Part shown: piece after piece, positions 43,837-52,970 of the stretch
Position numbering within the stretch: the stretch's first letter is position 1
Layout: every line of letters starts with the position of its first letter
NCBI GenBank assembly: GCA_964514105.1
Contig: CAZEPJ010000010.1
Coordinates: forward strand, 1 to 64,000
DNA length: 64,000 bases
Source of the DNA: CAZEPJ01 sp964514105
GTDB taxonomy: Bacteria; Desulfobacterota; Desulfocorpusculales; Desulfocorpusculum
Direction of reading: 5' to 3'
Notes under the pieces: generated by a model
What the model was told of the DNA's origin: nothing
The model's input: only the letters and a program-made list of their open reading frames with translations
The model's database searches: none
Position numbers and translations under genes: made by a program

Positions 43837-45051
43837 ATGAAAAGCTTCGGCAGATTGGCGTTGGCGGCCGCGCTGGTGGCGGCCCTGGCATGGGCGGCGC
43901 ACGCCCAGATCTCGGACGACGTGGTCAAGATCGGCGTGCTCAACGATCAGTCCGGCCTGTACGCCGACCTGTGCGGCCCCGGATCCGTCGAGGCCGTCAA
44001 GATGGCGGTGGAGGACTTCGGCGGAAAGGTGCTGGGCAAACCCATCGAGGTGGTCTTCGCGGACCACCAGAACAAGGCGGACATCGGGGCCAACATCGCC
44101 AACAAGTGGATCGACGTGGACAAGGTCGACATGATCATCGATCTGCCCAACACCGCGGTCTGTCTGGCCGTGCAGAAGATCTGCCAGGACAAGAACCGCA
44201 TCGACATCATCTCCACGGGGGCCTCGGTCATCCTGACCAACGAGAACTGCTCCCCCACGGGCTTCCACTGGACCTATGACAACTACGCCCTGGCCAAGGG
44301 CACCGGCCTCGCCCTCGTCAAGGACGGCGGGGACTCCTGGTTCTTCCTCACCGCGGACTACGCCTTCGGCCACGACCTGGAGAAGAGCACCGCCGCGGCC
44401 GTGACCAAGGCGGGCGGCAAGGTCCTGGGGCAGGTCCGCCATCCGTTCCCCAACAACGACTTCTCCTCCTTCCTCCTCCAGGCCCAGGCTTCCAAGGCCA
44501 AGGTCATCGGCCTGGCCAACGCGGGGGGCGACACGGTCAACGCCATCAAGCAGGCGGCGGAGTTCGGCATCACCCAGGCGGGCCAGCGGCTGGCCGGCCT
44601 CCTGGTCTTCATCTCCGACGTGCACAGCCTGGGGCTCAAGACGGCCCAGGGCCTGGTGGTGACCACCGGCTTCTACTGGGACTTCAACGACGAGACCCGC
44701 GCCTGGTCCAAGCGCTGGAGCGCCCGGATGAAGGGGCGCATGCCCACCATGAGCCAGGCGGGCTGCTACTCGGGGGCCATGCACTACCTCAAGGCCATCC
44801 AGGCCGCCGGCACGGACGAGGCCAAGGCCGTCTCCGCCAAGATGCGGGAGATGCCGGTGAACGACTTCTTCGCCAAGAACGGCAAGGTGCGCCAGGACGG
44901 CCGAATGGTGCACGACATGTACCTGGCGCAGGTGAAGAAGCCCGACGAGTCCAAGTACCCCTGGGACTACTACAAGATCCTGCGGGTGATCCCCGGCGAC
45001 GAGGCGTACAAGCCCCTGGAGGAGACCCTGTGTCCGTACCTGAAGAAGTAG
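43837..45051 (+). CDS. livK: Liv-type ABC substrate-binding protein (system 3)
   Basis: A 404-residue exported binding protein. Signal peptide MKSFGRLALAAALVAALAW with cleavage after AHA; mature start QISDDVVKIGVLNDQSGLYA. This wording (DDVVKIGVLNDQSG, and GSVEAVKMAVEDFGG) is typical of a Liv subfamily common in soil and anaerobic bacteria, whose ligands include aromatic and amide compounds. RBS AAAGGAG precedes ATG 43837. Confidence 0.92.
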   Translation: MKSFGRLALAAALVAALAWAAHAQISDDVVKIGVLNDQSGLYADLCGPGSVEAVKMAVEDFGGKVLGKPIEVVFADHQNKADIGANIANKWIDVDKVDMIIDLPNTAVCLAVQKICQDKNRIDIISTGASVILTNENCSPTGFHWTYDNYALAKGTGLALVKDGGDSWFFLTADYAFGHDLEKSTAAAVTKAGGKVLGQVRHPFPNNDFSSFLLQAQASKAKVIGLANAGGDTVNAIKQAAEFGITQAGQRLAGLLVFISDVHSLGLKTAQGLVVTTGFYWDFNDETRAWSKRWSARMKGRMPTMSQAGCYSGAMHYLKAIQAAGTDEAKAVSAKMREMPVNDFFAKNGKVRQDGRMVHDMYLAQVKKPDESKYPWDYYKILRVIPGDEAYKPLEETLCPYLKK

Positions 45052-45124
45052 CCGCCGAGCCGGGCGGGGGCGGGCTCCATGGCCCCGCCCCCGCGCCGGC
45101 CCGCGCGGGGCAGAAGGCGTCCGG

Positions 45125-46012
45125 ATGTTCGAGCTGATCGGCATACCGCCGCAGGCCCTCTTCGGGCAACTGCTCCTGGGGCTCATCAACGGCGCGTTTT
45201 ACGCCGTTCTGAGCCTGGGGCTGGCCCTCATCTTCGGCCTGCTCAACGTCATCAACTTCACCCACGGGGCCCAGTACATGCTGGGGGCGTACGTGGCCTG
45301 GCTGGGGATGACGTATGCGGGGGTGAGCTACTGGTGGTCCCTGCTGGCCGCCCCATTGGCGGTGGGGGCCTTCGGCATCCTCATGGAGCGGATGTTCCTT
45401 CGCTGGCTGTACCATCTGGACCATCTCTACGGCCTGCTGCTCACCTTCGGCCTGGCCCTGATCATGGAGGGGATCTTCCGCCAGATATACGGGATCTCGG
45501 GACAGGCGTACCCCATCCCCGCCCAGCTCACCGGGGCCCGGAATCTGGGGTTCATGTTCCTGCCCAACTACCGCGGCTGGGTGGTGGTCGCCTCGCTCAT
45601 CGTCTGCCTGGCCACCTGGCTGATCATCGAGAAGACCAAGCTGGGGGCGTATCTGCGGGCCGGCACCGAGAACCCCGCCCTGGTGCAGGCCTTCGGCATC
45701 AATGTGCCGCGCATGATCACCCTGACCTACGGCTTCGGTGTGGCCCTGGCCGCCCTAGCGGGGGTCCTGGCGGCGCCCATTTATCAGGTCAAGCCCACCA
45801 TGGGCGCGGACATGATCATCGTGGTGTTCGCGGTGGTGGTGGTGGGGGGCATGGGATCCATCCTGGGCTCCGTGGTGACCGGGTTCGTTCTCGGGCTGCT
45901 GGAGGGGCTCACCAAGGTCTTCTACCCGGAGGCCAGCAACACCGTCGTATTCGTGGTGATGGCCATCGTGCTCCTGGTCAAGCCGGCCGGCCTTTTCGGA
46001 AAGGCGAACTGA
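45125..46012 (+). CDS. livH: ABC permease LivH (system 3)
   Basis: A 295-residue membrane permease: LGLINGAFYAVLSLGLALIF, LNVINFTHGAQYMLGAY, loop RAGTENPALVQAFGIN, and VVVVGGMGSILGSVVTG. ATG 45125 is weakly preceded by a purine run. It follows livK after a 73-base GC-rich gap. Confidence 0.93.
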   Translation: MFELIGIPPQALFGQLLLGLINGAFYAVLSLGLALIFGLLNVINFTHGAQYMLGAYVAWLGMTYAGVSYWWSLLAAPLAVGAFGILMERMFLRWLYHLDHLYGLLLTFGLALIMEGIFRQIYGISGQAYPIPAQLTGARNLGFMFLPNYRGWVVVASLIVCLATWLIIEKTKLGAYLRAGTENPALVQAFGINVPRMITLTYGFGVALAALAGVLAAPIYQVKPTMGADMIIVVFAVVVVGGMGSILGSVVTGFVLGLLEGLTKVFYPEASNTVVFVVMAIVLLVKPAGLFGKAN

Positions 46013-46018
46013 GTACCC

Positions 46019-46978
46019 GTGCGCATCCAACGGATTTCCATCCTTCTGCTCCTGGCCCTGGCCCTGGCGGCCCCTTTCGTGGTCTATCCGGTTTTCCTCA
46101 TGAAGGCCCTGTGCTTCGCCCTGTTCGCCTCGGCCTTCAACCTGCTGCTGGGCTACGTGGGTCTGCTGTCGTTCGGCCACGCGGCGTACTTCGGGTTCGC
46201 CGCGTATATCTGCGGCCACGCGGTCAAGATATGGGGCTTCCCGCCCGAGGCCGGACTCCTGGCGGGCACGGCCGTGGCCGGTCTGCTGGGCCTGGTCTTC
46301 GGATGGCTGGCCATCCGGCGGCAGGGGATCTACTTTGCCATGATCACCCTGGCCCTGGCCCAGATGATCTACTTCCTGTGCGTGCAGGCCCCCTTTACCC
46401 ACGGAGAGGATGGGATCCAGGCAATCCCCCGGGGACGGCTCCTGGGGGTCGTGGACCTCACCGACAACCTATCCATGTATTATCTCGTCCTCGCGGTGTT
46501 CATCCTGGGGCTGCTGATCGTCCGCCGCGCCGTGAGCTCCCCCTTCGGGCAGGTGCTCAAGGCCATCCGGGAGAACGACGCCCGCGCCACCAGCCTGGGA
46601 TACGATGTGGACCGCTTCAAGCTCATGGCCTTCGTGCTGTCGGCATCGCTCTCCGGCCTGGCCGGGGCCCTCAAGTCCCTGGTGTTCCAGCTCGCCTCGC
46701 TCACGGACGTGCACTGGCACGCATCCGGGGAAGTGGTCCTCATGACGCTCCTGGGCGGGGTGGGCACGGTGCTGGGGCCGTCGGTGGGGGCCTTCCTGGT
46801 GGTCACCATCCAGAACTACCTGGCCGAGGTGGGGGCGTGGGTGACCATCATCCAGGGTGGCATCTTCGTGGTGTGCGTCCTCACCTTTCGACGGGGCATC
46901 GTGGGGGAAGTCAAGCTCTGGTGGCAGCGCCGCAGCGGGGCGATGCCCCCACCCGCCTCGGGAGGCCCGGCCCACTGA
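46019..46978 (+). CDS. livM: ABC permease LivM (system 3)
   Basis: A 319-residue membrane permease starting at GTG 46019, six bases after livH. Segments LLLGYVGLLSFGHAAYFG, the ATPase-contact loop LKAIRENDARATSLGYD and LLGGVGTVLGPSVGA identify it. It completes importer 3 (order G-F-K-H-M). Unlike systems 1 and 2, no enzyme genes follow in the same operon. Confidence 0.93.
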   Translation: MRIQRISILLLLALALAAPFVVYPVFLMKALCFALFASAFNLLLGYVGLLSFGHAAYFGFAAYICGHAVKIWGFPPEAGLLAGTAVAGLLGLVFGWLAIRRQGIYFAMITLALAQMIYFLCVQAPFTHGEDGIQAIPRGRLLGVVDLTDNLSMYYLVLAVFILGLLIVRRAVSSPFGQVLKAIRENDARATSLGYDVDRFKLMAFVLSASLSGLAGALKSLVFQLASLTDVHWHASGEVVLMTLLGGVGTVLGPSVGAFLVVTIQNYLAEVGAWVTIIQGGIFVVCVLTFRRGIVGEVKLWWQRRSGAMPPPASGGPAH

Positions 46979-47044
46979 CCCCCCCCAACCCATCCGGGAT
47001 CAGCGCCACCGCCCTTGCCGCTGACCTGTCTCCCGCCTCAGCGG

Positions 47045-47074
47045 TTGAAATCCGCCCGGGCCGTGCCCCATAAT
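47045..47074 (+). promoter_or_regulatory. Sigma-70 promoter of the hydrolase-thioesterase pair
   Basis: TTGAAA (47045-47050), 18-base spacer, CATAAT (47069-47074); both hexamers match five of six. Leader about 30 bases to ATG 47110. Confidence 0.6.
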
Positions 47075-47109
47075 GGAAGGCCGTTTCGTCGTCTTGCAGG
47101 TGCGAGAGT

Positions 47110-47670
47110 ATGAGAGGCCACACCCACGCCATCCTGGGGCTCGCCGGGGCTTTGGCCCTCGACGGGGTCATGCCGTTTCTGCCCTCTGCCTTCGTGCCCC
47201 TGGCAGGGGCCCTCTCCAGCGCGGTGGTGGGCGGATTGGCCCCGGACATCGACTCGGACGAGAGCAAGGCACGGCGCATGACCGGGACCAATCGCCGAAG
47301 TGGCCTCCTGGGCCGACTGGCCTCCCTGGTTCTCCCCAGACACCGGGGCATCACCCACGAGCCCGTGGCGTTGATTCTCCTGGCGGCCCTGGCGGCCTGG
47401 CTGCGGCACCCCGCCGTGTCGGCCTTTGCCGTGGGGTACGCCACCCATCTGGCGGCCGATGCCCTCACCGTGGGGGGGATTCCATGTTTCGGCCGCCGGC
47501 TTCACCTGCTGCCCAGGTGGTCCCGCATCACCACCGGGTCGGCCGCGGAACACCTGCTGGCGGCATCGGTCTGCGTGTGGCTGGGGGCGGAGGGCATGAA
47601 GGGGTGGGGGATGGATGGACGCACCCTGTCCATTGTGTGGCGCGACATCCTTGGGCTGGCGGGGTTTTGA
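47110..47670 (+). CDS. YdjM/DUF457-family membrane-bound metal-dependent hydrolase
   Basis: A 186-residue membrane protein. The family pattern is clear: MRGHTHAILGLAG at the start, APDIDSDES, HRGITHEPVALILLA and GYATHLAADALTVGG, i.e. conserved His/Asp pairs at membrane borders that bind metal in related phospholipase-like proteins, with about four hydrophobic spans. E. coli YdjM is LexA-controlled; no LexA box is seen here. The stop overlaps the next ATG as TGATG, so it is coupled to the thioesterase. Confidence 0.82.
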   Translation: MRGHTHAILGLAGALALDGVMPFLPSAFVPLAGALSSAVVGGLAPDIDSDESKARRMTGTNRRSGLLGRLASLVLPRHRGITHEPVALILLAALAAWLRHPAVSAFAVGYATHLAADALTVGGIPCFGRRLHLLPRWSRITTGSAAEHLLAASVCVWLGAEGMKGWGMDGRTLSIVWRDILGLAGF

Positions 47671-48578
47671 TGGTTGACGGGGGGCCGACAGGGATGCGGG
47701 AGCCCGGCAAGGGCGGGCCGTCCTATGAGCGGACGTTCCGCATCCGGTGCTACGAGTGCGACGCATACGGCCACGTCAACAATGCCAACTACCTCCGCTA
47801 CATGCATGAAGCGGCCATCGAGGCGTCGGGGGCCTCGGGCCATCCGTGCGTGTCCGAAGCCGCCCAGGCCTGCGGGTGGGGGGTGCAGGAGGCCGATATC
47901 GAGTTCCTGCGGCCGCTGCATTACGGAGACGCCGCATGGGTGGGGGTGTGGACCGAGGCCGCGGGCGAGGGACGGACCCGATGGGACTACGAGTTTCGCC
48001 GGACGGGGCCGGGGGAACTGGTGGCCCGGGCGCGGGCAGTGTCGGGGGCGGCGTCGGGGACGGCGTGCGACCTCCTGGCGGGGCCGGGAGATCCGGACAG
48101 GCAGCCCCAGGCACGAGGCGGAGGGCTTCTCCTGCCCGCCCCCCCCCCGCCCGAGGGCGTCTTCCGCATGGGGCGCAAGGTCCTCTGGCAGGATCTGGAC
48201 GCCACCCAACGGTTGAACCCGGCCATGTACCTGGTCTTCGCCACGGACAGCGGCATGGCGGTGTGCGAGGCCCACGGGTGGCCGCTTTCCCGCATGGAGG
48301 CCCAACGCTTCGGGGTCATGGCGCGGCGCCACACCATGGTGTTTCTCAGGGACGCACGACTGGGCGACGAACTGGAGGTGTCCACCTGGGCGTACGGGGT
48401 GAGGCGCTCCATGGCCATGCGGGCGTATGCGGTGCGCCGGGCCATGGACGGCGCCCTGCTGGCGCGGGTCCACTCCCTCTATGTCTGGGTCAGCAAGGAG
48501 ACGGGCCACCCCATTCGCATTCCGGAGGCCTTCCTGGTAGACTTCGCACCCAATTTCGTGGCGGACGGGACGCCGTGA
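47670..48578 (+). CDS. Double-hotdog acyl-CoA/acyl-ACP thioesterase
   Basis: A 302-residue protein with two hotdog domains. The first opens FRIRCYECDAYGHVNNANYL, where the D-xx-GHVNN motif is that of 4-hydroxybenzoyl-CoA-type and FatA-type thioesterases. The second opens VLWQDLDATQRLNPAMYL, the same motif with the catalytic pattern worn down (LDATQRLNP). Hydrolysis of an acyl thioester is the expected activity. A Pro-rich linker (about 150-160) joins the halves. ATG 47670 is coupled to the preceding stop; ATG 47694 is an alternative. Confidence 0.82.
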   Translation: MVDGGPTGMREPGKGGPSYERTFRIRCYECDAYGHVNNANYLRYMHEAAIEASGASGHPCVSEAAQACGWGVQEADIEFLRPLHYGDAAWVGVWTEAAGEGRTRWDYEFRRTGPGELVARARAVSGAASGTACDLLAGPGDPDRQPQARGGGLLLPAPPPPEGVFRMGRKVLWQDLDATQRLNPAMYLVFATDSGMAVCEAHGWPLSRMEAQRFGVMARRHTMVFLRDARLGDELEVSTWAYGVRRSMAMRAYAVRRAMDGALLARVHSLYVWVSKETGHPIRIPEAFLVDFAPNFVADGTP

Positions 48579-48579
48579 G

Positions 48580-48600
48580 GGTCCGGCCGATGACCGGACC
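48580..48600 (+). terminator. GC hairpin after the thioesterase gene
   Basis: GGTCCGG (48580-48586) and CCGGACC (48594-48600) form a perfect seven-pair stem with loop CCGATGA, directly after the stop codon, followed by TTCC rather than a T-run. Possible transcription end of the preceding pair. Confidence 0.4.
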
Positions 48601-48609
48601 TTCCGTGAT

Positions 48610-48631
48610 CCTTCCGCCCATGGGCCGAAGG
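48610..48631. promoter_or_regulatory. 22-base palindrome upstream of the amidase operon
   Basis: CCTTCCGCCCATGGGCCGAAGG is symmetric at 20 of 22 positions, with a perfect GCCCATGGGC core. It lies 40 bases before the amidase start and could be an operator for a dimeric regulator. No regulator gene is adjacent. Confidence 0.4.
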
Positions 48632-48670
48632 CACACGGACATTCTCTTGGACAGTGGGAGAGGTTGAGCC

Positions 48671-50116
48671 ATGAGCCAGCAGGACATCTGTTTCATGACG
48701 GCCACGGAGATGGCCAGGCGCATTCGGGAAAAGGATCTCTCGGCCCGGGAGGTCATGGAGGCCCACCTGGCCCAGATCGAGCGGGTCAATCCCACGGTCA
48801 ACGCCATCGTCACCCTCGTGCCCGAGCGGGCCATGGACGGGGCCCGGGCGGCGGACGAGGCCCAGGCGCGGGGCCGGGAGCTCGGGCCGCTTCACGGCCT
48901 GCCCGTGGCCCACAAGGACTTGGTTCCCACAAAGGGGATCCGGACGACGTGGGGATCGCCCATCTTCCAGGAGTTCGTCCCCGACGAGGACGCCCTCATC
49001 GTGGAGCGCCTGCGACAGGCGGGCGCCATCGCCGTCGGCAAGACCAATGTGCCGGAGTTCGGCGCCGGCTCCCAGACCTTCAACCCGGTCTTCGGTGCCA
49101 CCGTGAACCCGTACGACCTGGGCAAGACCTGCGGCGGGAGCAGCGGCGGGGCCGCGGTGGCCCTGGCCTGCGGGATGGTCCCCATTGCCGACGGGAGCGA
49201 CATGGGGGGATCGCTCCGCAATCCGGCCAACTTCTGCAACGTGGTGGGATTCAGGGTGTCCCCCGGCCGGGTGCCTTCGTGGCCCAAGCACGGCGCCTGG
49301 TCCACCCTCTCGGTGGAGGGGCCCATGGGGCGCACCGTGCAAGATGTGGCCCTGATGCTGAGCGCCATGGCCGGTCCGGACCCGCGCTCCCCCATCGCCA
49401 TCGTGGAGTCGGGCAGCATGTTCGCCCGTCCGCTGGCCCGGGACTTCAGGGGAGTCCGGGTGGCCTGGAGCCGGGATCTGGGCGAGTTTCCCGTGGACCC
49501 GCGCGTCACGGCGGTCCTGGAGGGACAGCGGGGCGTCTTCGAGTCCCTGGGCTGCGTCTTGGCCGAGAGGCAGCCCGACTTCCGGGATGCGGACGAGTGC
49601 TTCAAGGTCTTGCGCGCCTCGTACTTCGAGCTGAGGTTTCGGGAGATCTTCCCGGCTCACCGGGCCCGGATGAAGGACACGGTCATCTGGAACATCGAGG
49701 CCGGCGAGCGACTCACCGGGCCCCAGATCGGAGAGGTGGAGCTCAAGCGCACGGAGCTGTACCACCGGATGCGGGTCTTCATGGAGCGCCACGAGTTCCT
49801 CCTGCTTCCCGTCAGTCAGGTTCCCCCATTCGACGTGCGCCAGCCGTACATCGAGGAGATCAACGGGGTTCCGATGGGGACCTACATCGACTGGATGAAG
49901 TCCTGCTACTACATCACGGCCACCGGCCACCCGGCCATCTCGGTCCCCTGCGGCTTTACCGACGACGGCCTGCCTGTGGGGATCCAGATCGTGGGGCGAC
50001 ACCAGGACGACTGGGGGGTCCTGCAGTTGGCCTACGCGTTTCAGGAGGCCACGGGGGTCTGGAAGCGCCGGCCGGCGGTGGCCGGCTGCCGGGCGAAGGG
50101 CACAGGAACGTCGTGA
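48671..50116 (+). CDS. Amidase-signature hydrolase
   Basis: A 481-residue amidase-signature enzyme, hydrolysing a carboxamide to acid and amine. The Ser-cisSer-Lys triad is visible: Lys in VAHKDLV, first Ser in GGSSGGAAVA and nucleophile Ser in SDMGGSLRNP. The family C-terminal half (GHPAISVPCG) is present. ATG 48671 follows GGGAGAGG. It opens a locus of amide- and amine-processing enzymes with a Dpp-type importer; not part of GatCAB, since no GatB or GatC is nearby. Confidence 0.9.
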   Translation: MSQQDICFMTATEMARRIREKDLSAREVMEAHLAQIERVNPTVNAIVTLVPERAMDGARAADEAQARGRELGPLHGLPVAHKDLVPTKGIRTTWGSPIFQEFVPDEDALIVERLRQAGAIAVGKTNVPEFGAGSQTFNPVFGATVNPYDLGKTCGGSSGGAAVALACGMVPIADGSDMGGSLRNPANFCNVVGFRVSPGRVPSWPKHGAWSTLSVEGPMGRTVQDVALMLSAMAGPDPRSPIAIVESGSMFARPLARDFRGVRVAWSRDLGEFPVDPRVTAVLEGQRGVFESLGCVLAERQPDFRDADECFKVLRASYFELRFREIFPAHRARMKDTVIWNIEAGERLTGPQIGEVELKRTELYHRMRVFMERHEFLLLPVSQVPPFDVRQPYIEEINGVPMGTYIDWMKSCYYITATGHPAISVPCGFTDDGLPVGIQIVGRHQDDWGVLQLAYAFQEATGVWKRRPAVAGCRAKGTGTS

Positions 50117-50155
50117 GCCAAGGGAACGAGAGTCGGGGGCGAGGGGAGGCATGCC

Positions 50156-51361
50156 ATGACGTGGGGATTCGCGGACAGGCCGTCGAGGTTCGCCGCGGGC
50201 AAGATGGGGCGCATCCGGCAGTCGGGCATCCGGCGGGTGGCGGAGAAGGCCTGGAAGCTCGAGGCAGAGGGGCATGAGGTCATCCATCTGGAGGTCGGGC
50301 GCGTGGATTTCGACACACCCCAACCGGTGAAGGAGGCCGCCATGCGCGCCATGCGGGAGGGGCAGGTCCACTACACGCCCAGCCCCGGGCTGCCGGCCCT
50401 CCGGGAGGCGGTGGCGGCAGACCTCAAGCGGCGCCTGGGCATGGAGGTGGATCCGGCCAGGGAGGTCCTCATCACCGTGGGGAGCAGCACGGCCATCATG
50501 ATCAGCCTCATGACGGTCCTGGGCCCCGGAGACGAGATCCTGGTCCCCGAGCCCATGTACCTCTTCTATGTGGACTGGGGGGAGTTCTTCGGCGCCCGCA
50601 CCGTGTCCGTCCCCCTGCGTCCGGAGGATGGATATCAGATCTCCCGGGAGGCCCTGGAGCGATGCGCCACGTCGCGGACCAAGGTCGTGGTTATCAATAC
50701 GCCTCACAACCCCACGGGGGCGGTCCTGGACCGCGCCAGCCTGGAGGCCGTGGCCGCCTTTGCCCGGGAGCGGGACCTGCTCGTGCTCTCCGACGAGGCG
50801 TACGACCGGCTGGTGTACCCCCCCTGGGGGCACACGAGCATCACCACCTTCCCCGGCATGAAGGAGCGCACGGTCCTGACCAATTCCTTCTCCAAGAGCT
50901 TCGCCATGGACGGTTGGCGACTGGGCTATGTGGTGGGGCCGGCCGATCTCATCTGGGAGATCGACAAGGCCCAGCAGCATACGGTCATCACCGCCACCAA
51001 CTTCGTCCAATGGGGCGGAGTGGCCGCCCTCCAGGGAGGGGATGCGCTGGTGCAGCCCATGGTGGAGGAATACGCGGGGCGGCGGCAGCTCGTGTTGGAC
51101 CTTCTGGCCTCTGCCCCGTTTCTTCAGGCCTTCGAGCCCCAGGGCGCCTTCTACTTCTGGATCAGGACCCCGCCCATGGGCGGCGGGGACGGTTGGGAAC
51201 TGGCCGACGTCCTTCTGGAGCGCGCCCGGGTGGCCGTGACCCCCGGGGAGGTCTTCGGTCCCTCGGGCCGGGGCCACATCCGGGTCTCGTACTCCAACAG
51301 CCGAGAGAAGATCCGTATCGGCATGGAGAGGCTCATCGAGGTGATCGGGGAGTTGCGATGA
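50156..51361 (+). CDS. Class I/II pyridoxal-phosphate aminotransferase
   Basis: A 401-residue fold-type-I aminotransferase. The cofactor-contact segments INTPHNPTGAVLD and SDEAYDRLVY, and the Schiff-base lysine in NSFSKSFAMDGWRLGY, are intact; the C-terminal Arg that binds the substrate carboxylate is in IRVSYSNS. ATG 50156 has GGGGAGG upstream. Its stop overlaps the next ATG (ATGA), coupling it to the amidohydrolase. It would transaminate an amino acid released by the upstream amidase, although its specificity is not readable. Confidence 0.9.
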   Translation: MTWGFADRPSRFAAGKMGRIRQSGIRRVAEKAWKLEAEGHEVIHLEVGRVDFDTPQPVKEAAMRAMREGQVHYTPSPGLPALREAVAADLKRRLGMEVDPAREVLITVGSSTAIMISLMTVLGPGDEILVPEPMYLFYVDWGEFFGARTVSVPLRPEDGYQISREALERCATSRTKVVVINTPHNPTGAVLDRASLEAVAAFARERDLLVLSDEAYDRLVYPPWGHTSITTFPGMKERTVLTNSFSKSFAMDGWRLGYVVGPADLIWEIDKAQQHTVITATNFVQWGGVAALQGGDALVQPMVEEYAGRRQLVLDLLASAPFLQAFEPQGAFYFWIRTPPMGGGDGWELADVLLERARVAVTPGEVFGPSGRGHIRVSYSNSREKIRIGMERLIEVIGELR

Positions 51362-52944
51362 CGCAGACCACCATCCTGGACGACGTGCTGTTGTTCATGC
51401 CCGATGGAATCACCACGCGAGGGGCCATTGCATGGGCAGGGGAGGGCCTCCTGGCCGTGGGCGATGGCGCCATGGTCAGGGACAGGGCGGGCTCCGGGGC
51501 CCGGAGGATCAATCTGCCCGGGGCCCTGGTCCTTCCAGGGCTGACGGACTGCCACACCCACATGCTGCCCAGCGCCATCGAATTGAGCCAGGTGAGGTTG
51601 CGCAGCGCCCGCAGCCGCCGGGAGTTCGTGGACCGGGTGGCCGCGTGGATCTCCCGGAATCCTTCGGCCCCCTGGATCCTGGGCGGCCAGTGGGACGATG
51701 CCCTGTGGGGCAACGAGCCCCCCACCCGGGATTGGGTGGACCCCGTGGCACCGGAGCGCCCCCTCCTCCTGTACCGCTACGACATGCACAGCGCCCTGGT
51801 CAACAGCGCGGCCCTGCGCGTGGCGGGCATCTCCCGGGAGACCCCGGACCCGCCCGGGGGCCGCATCGTGCGCCATGAGCGGACGGGAGAGCCCACGGGG
51901 TGGCTGGTGGAAAAGGCCATGGACCTGGTCAGCTCCCGCATCCCGCCCATGTCGGACCCCGAGAAGATCCGCCTGCTGCGCCACGCGTTTCACGAGGCCC
52001 AACGGCTGGGGCTCACCGCCGTCCACGACCTGGTGTGGCGATTCGACCACAGGGGCCTGCACCGGGCGGCACTGGAAGCCGATCCGTGCGGGCTGACGGT
52101 CTTTCTTCGATCTCCCATCGAGGAGTTGTCCCGGTTTCTGGAAGGGCGCCGGGAGGGGGGGGGCGGCCGCCTGGTCCTGCACGGGGTCAAGGGGTTCACG
52201 GACGGGAGCCTGGGCTCCCGCTCGGCGTGGCTGCGGGAGCCCTACCGCGGGTCCCTCACCGATACGGGGGTGAGCTGGGTGGAAGATCAGGACGCCTTTG
52301 CCGCCATGGTGCGGGATGCTGCGGCCCACGAGGTCCCCGTGTCCATCCATGCCATCGGCGATGCGGCCATCGGGTACACCCTGGGCGTTTTCCACGACTG
52401 CATCCGCCGGGGGGTCGGATCGGCCTACCTGCGCATCGAGCACTTTCAGCACCCGAGCGCCGAGGACATCCTGGCCGTGGATCACCCCCGGCTCGTCGTG
52501 TCGGGCCAGCCGCTGCACTTGAGTTTCGACGCGCCGGCCGCCGAGGAGCGCCTGGGCCCCGAACGGGCGGCCCTGTCCTTCCCCTTCCGGACCCTCCTGG
52601 GCCTCAACTGCAACCTGGTCTTCGGGTCCGACTGGCTCGTGTCCGATCTCAATCCGCTGCTGGGGATCCACGCGGCCGTCACGCGGAAGGACAGCCAGGG
52701 CCGCTGGCCCCAGGGCTGGGTCCCCGAAGAGCGCATCTCGGTGGCGGAGGCCGTTCGTTGCTACACGGCCAACGCGGCGAAGGCCGTGGGTTGGGGGGGG
52801 CGGGCCGGGGAGCTAAGAGCGGGCCTCCGGGCCGATCTCACGGTCCTGGACCGGGACATCACCGCCGTTTCGCCCGACCGGATTCCCGACGCCCGGGTCC
52901 TCATGACCGTGGCCGGGGGGGCGGTGGTCCACGACGGGCGGTAG
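51358..52944 (+). CDS. Amidohydrolase family 3 (YtcJ-like), copy 1
   Basis: A 528-residue metal-dependent amidohydrolase. Metal ligands: His-x-His in DCHTHML, the [13 protein letters not shown] segment, His in [10 protein letters not shown], His in RIEHFQH, and Asp in [12 protein letters not shown]. It starts at ATG 51358 inside the preceding stop. Shares architecture with the gene at 54564. YtcJ-type enzymes hydrolyse N-acyl or cyclic amide bonds in exported or imported compounds. No signal peptide. Confidence 0.88.
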   Translation: MTQTTILDDVLLFMPDGITTRGAIAWAGEGLLAVGDGAMVRDRAGSGARRINLPGALVLPGLTDCHTHMLPSAIELSQVRLRSARSRREFVDRVAAWISRNPSAPWILGGQWDDALWGNEPPTRDWVDPVAPERPLLLYRYDMHSALVNSAALRVAGISRETPDPPGGRIVRHERTGEPTGWLVEKAMDLVSSRIPPMSDPEKIRLLRHAFHEAQRLGLTAVHDLVWRFDHRGLHRAALEADPCGLTVFLRSPIEELSRFLEGRREGGGGRLVLHGVKGFTDGSLGSRSAWLREPYRGSLTDTGVSWVEDQDAFAAMVRDAAAHEVPVSIHAIGDAAIGYTLGVFHDCIRRGVGSAYLRIEHFQHPSAEDILAVDHPRLVVSGQPLHLSFDAPAAEERLGPERAALSFPFRTLLGLNCNLVFGSDWLVSDLNPLLGIHAAVTRKDSQGRWPQGWVPEERISVAEAVRCYTANAAKAVGWGGRAGELRAGLRADLTVLDRDITAVSPDRIPDARVLMTVAGGAVVHDGR

Positions 52945-52970
52945 GAAAACAGGGCCATGGCGGCGGCCCA

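Noticed and set aside
48671..50116. Amidase as GatA of the tRNA-dependent amidotransferase
   Set aside because: No GatB or GatC nearby, and the neighbours are catabolic amidohydrolases and an aminotransferase.
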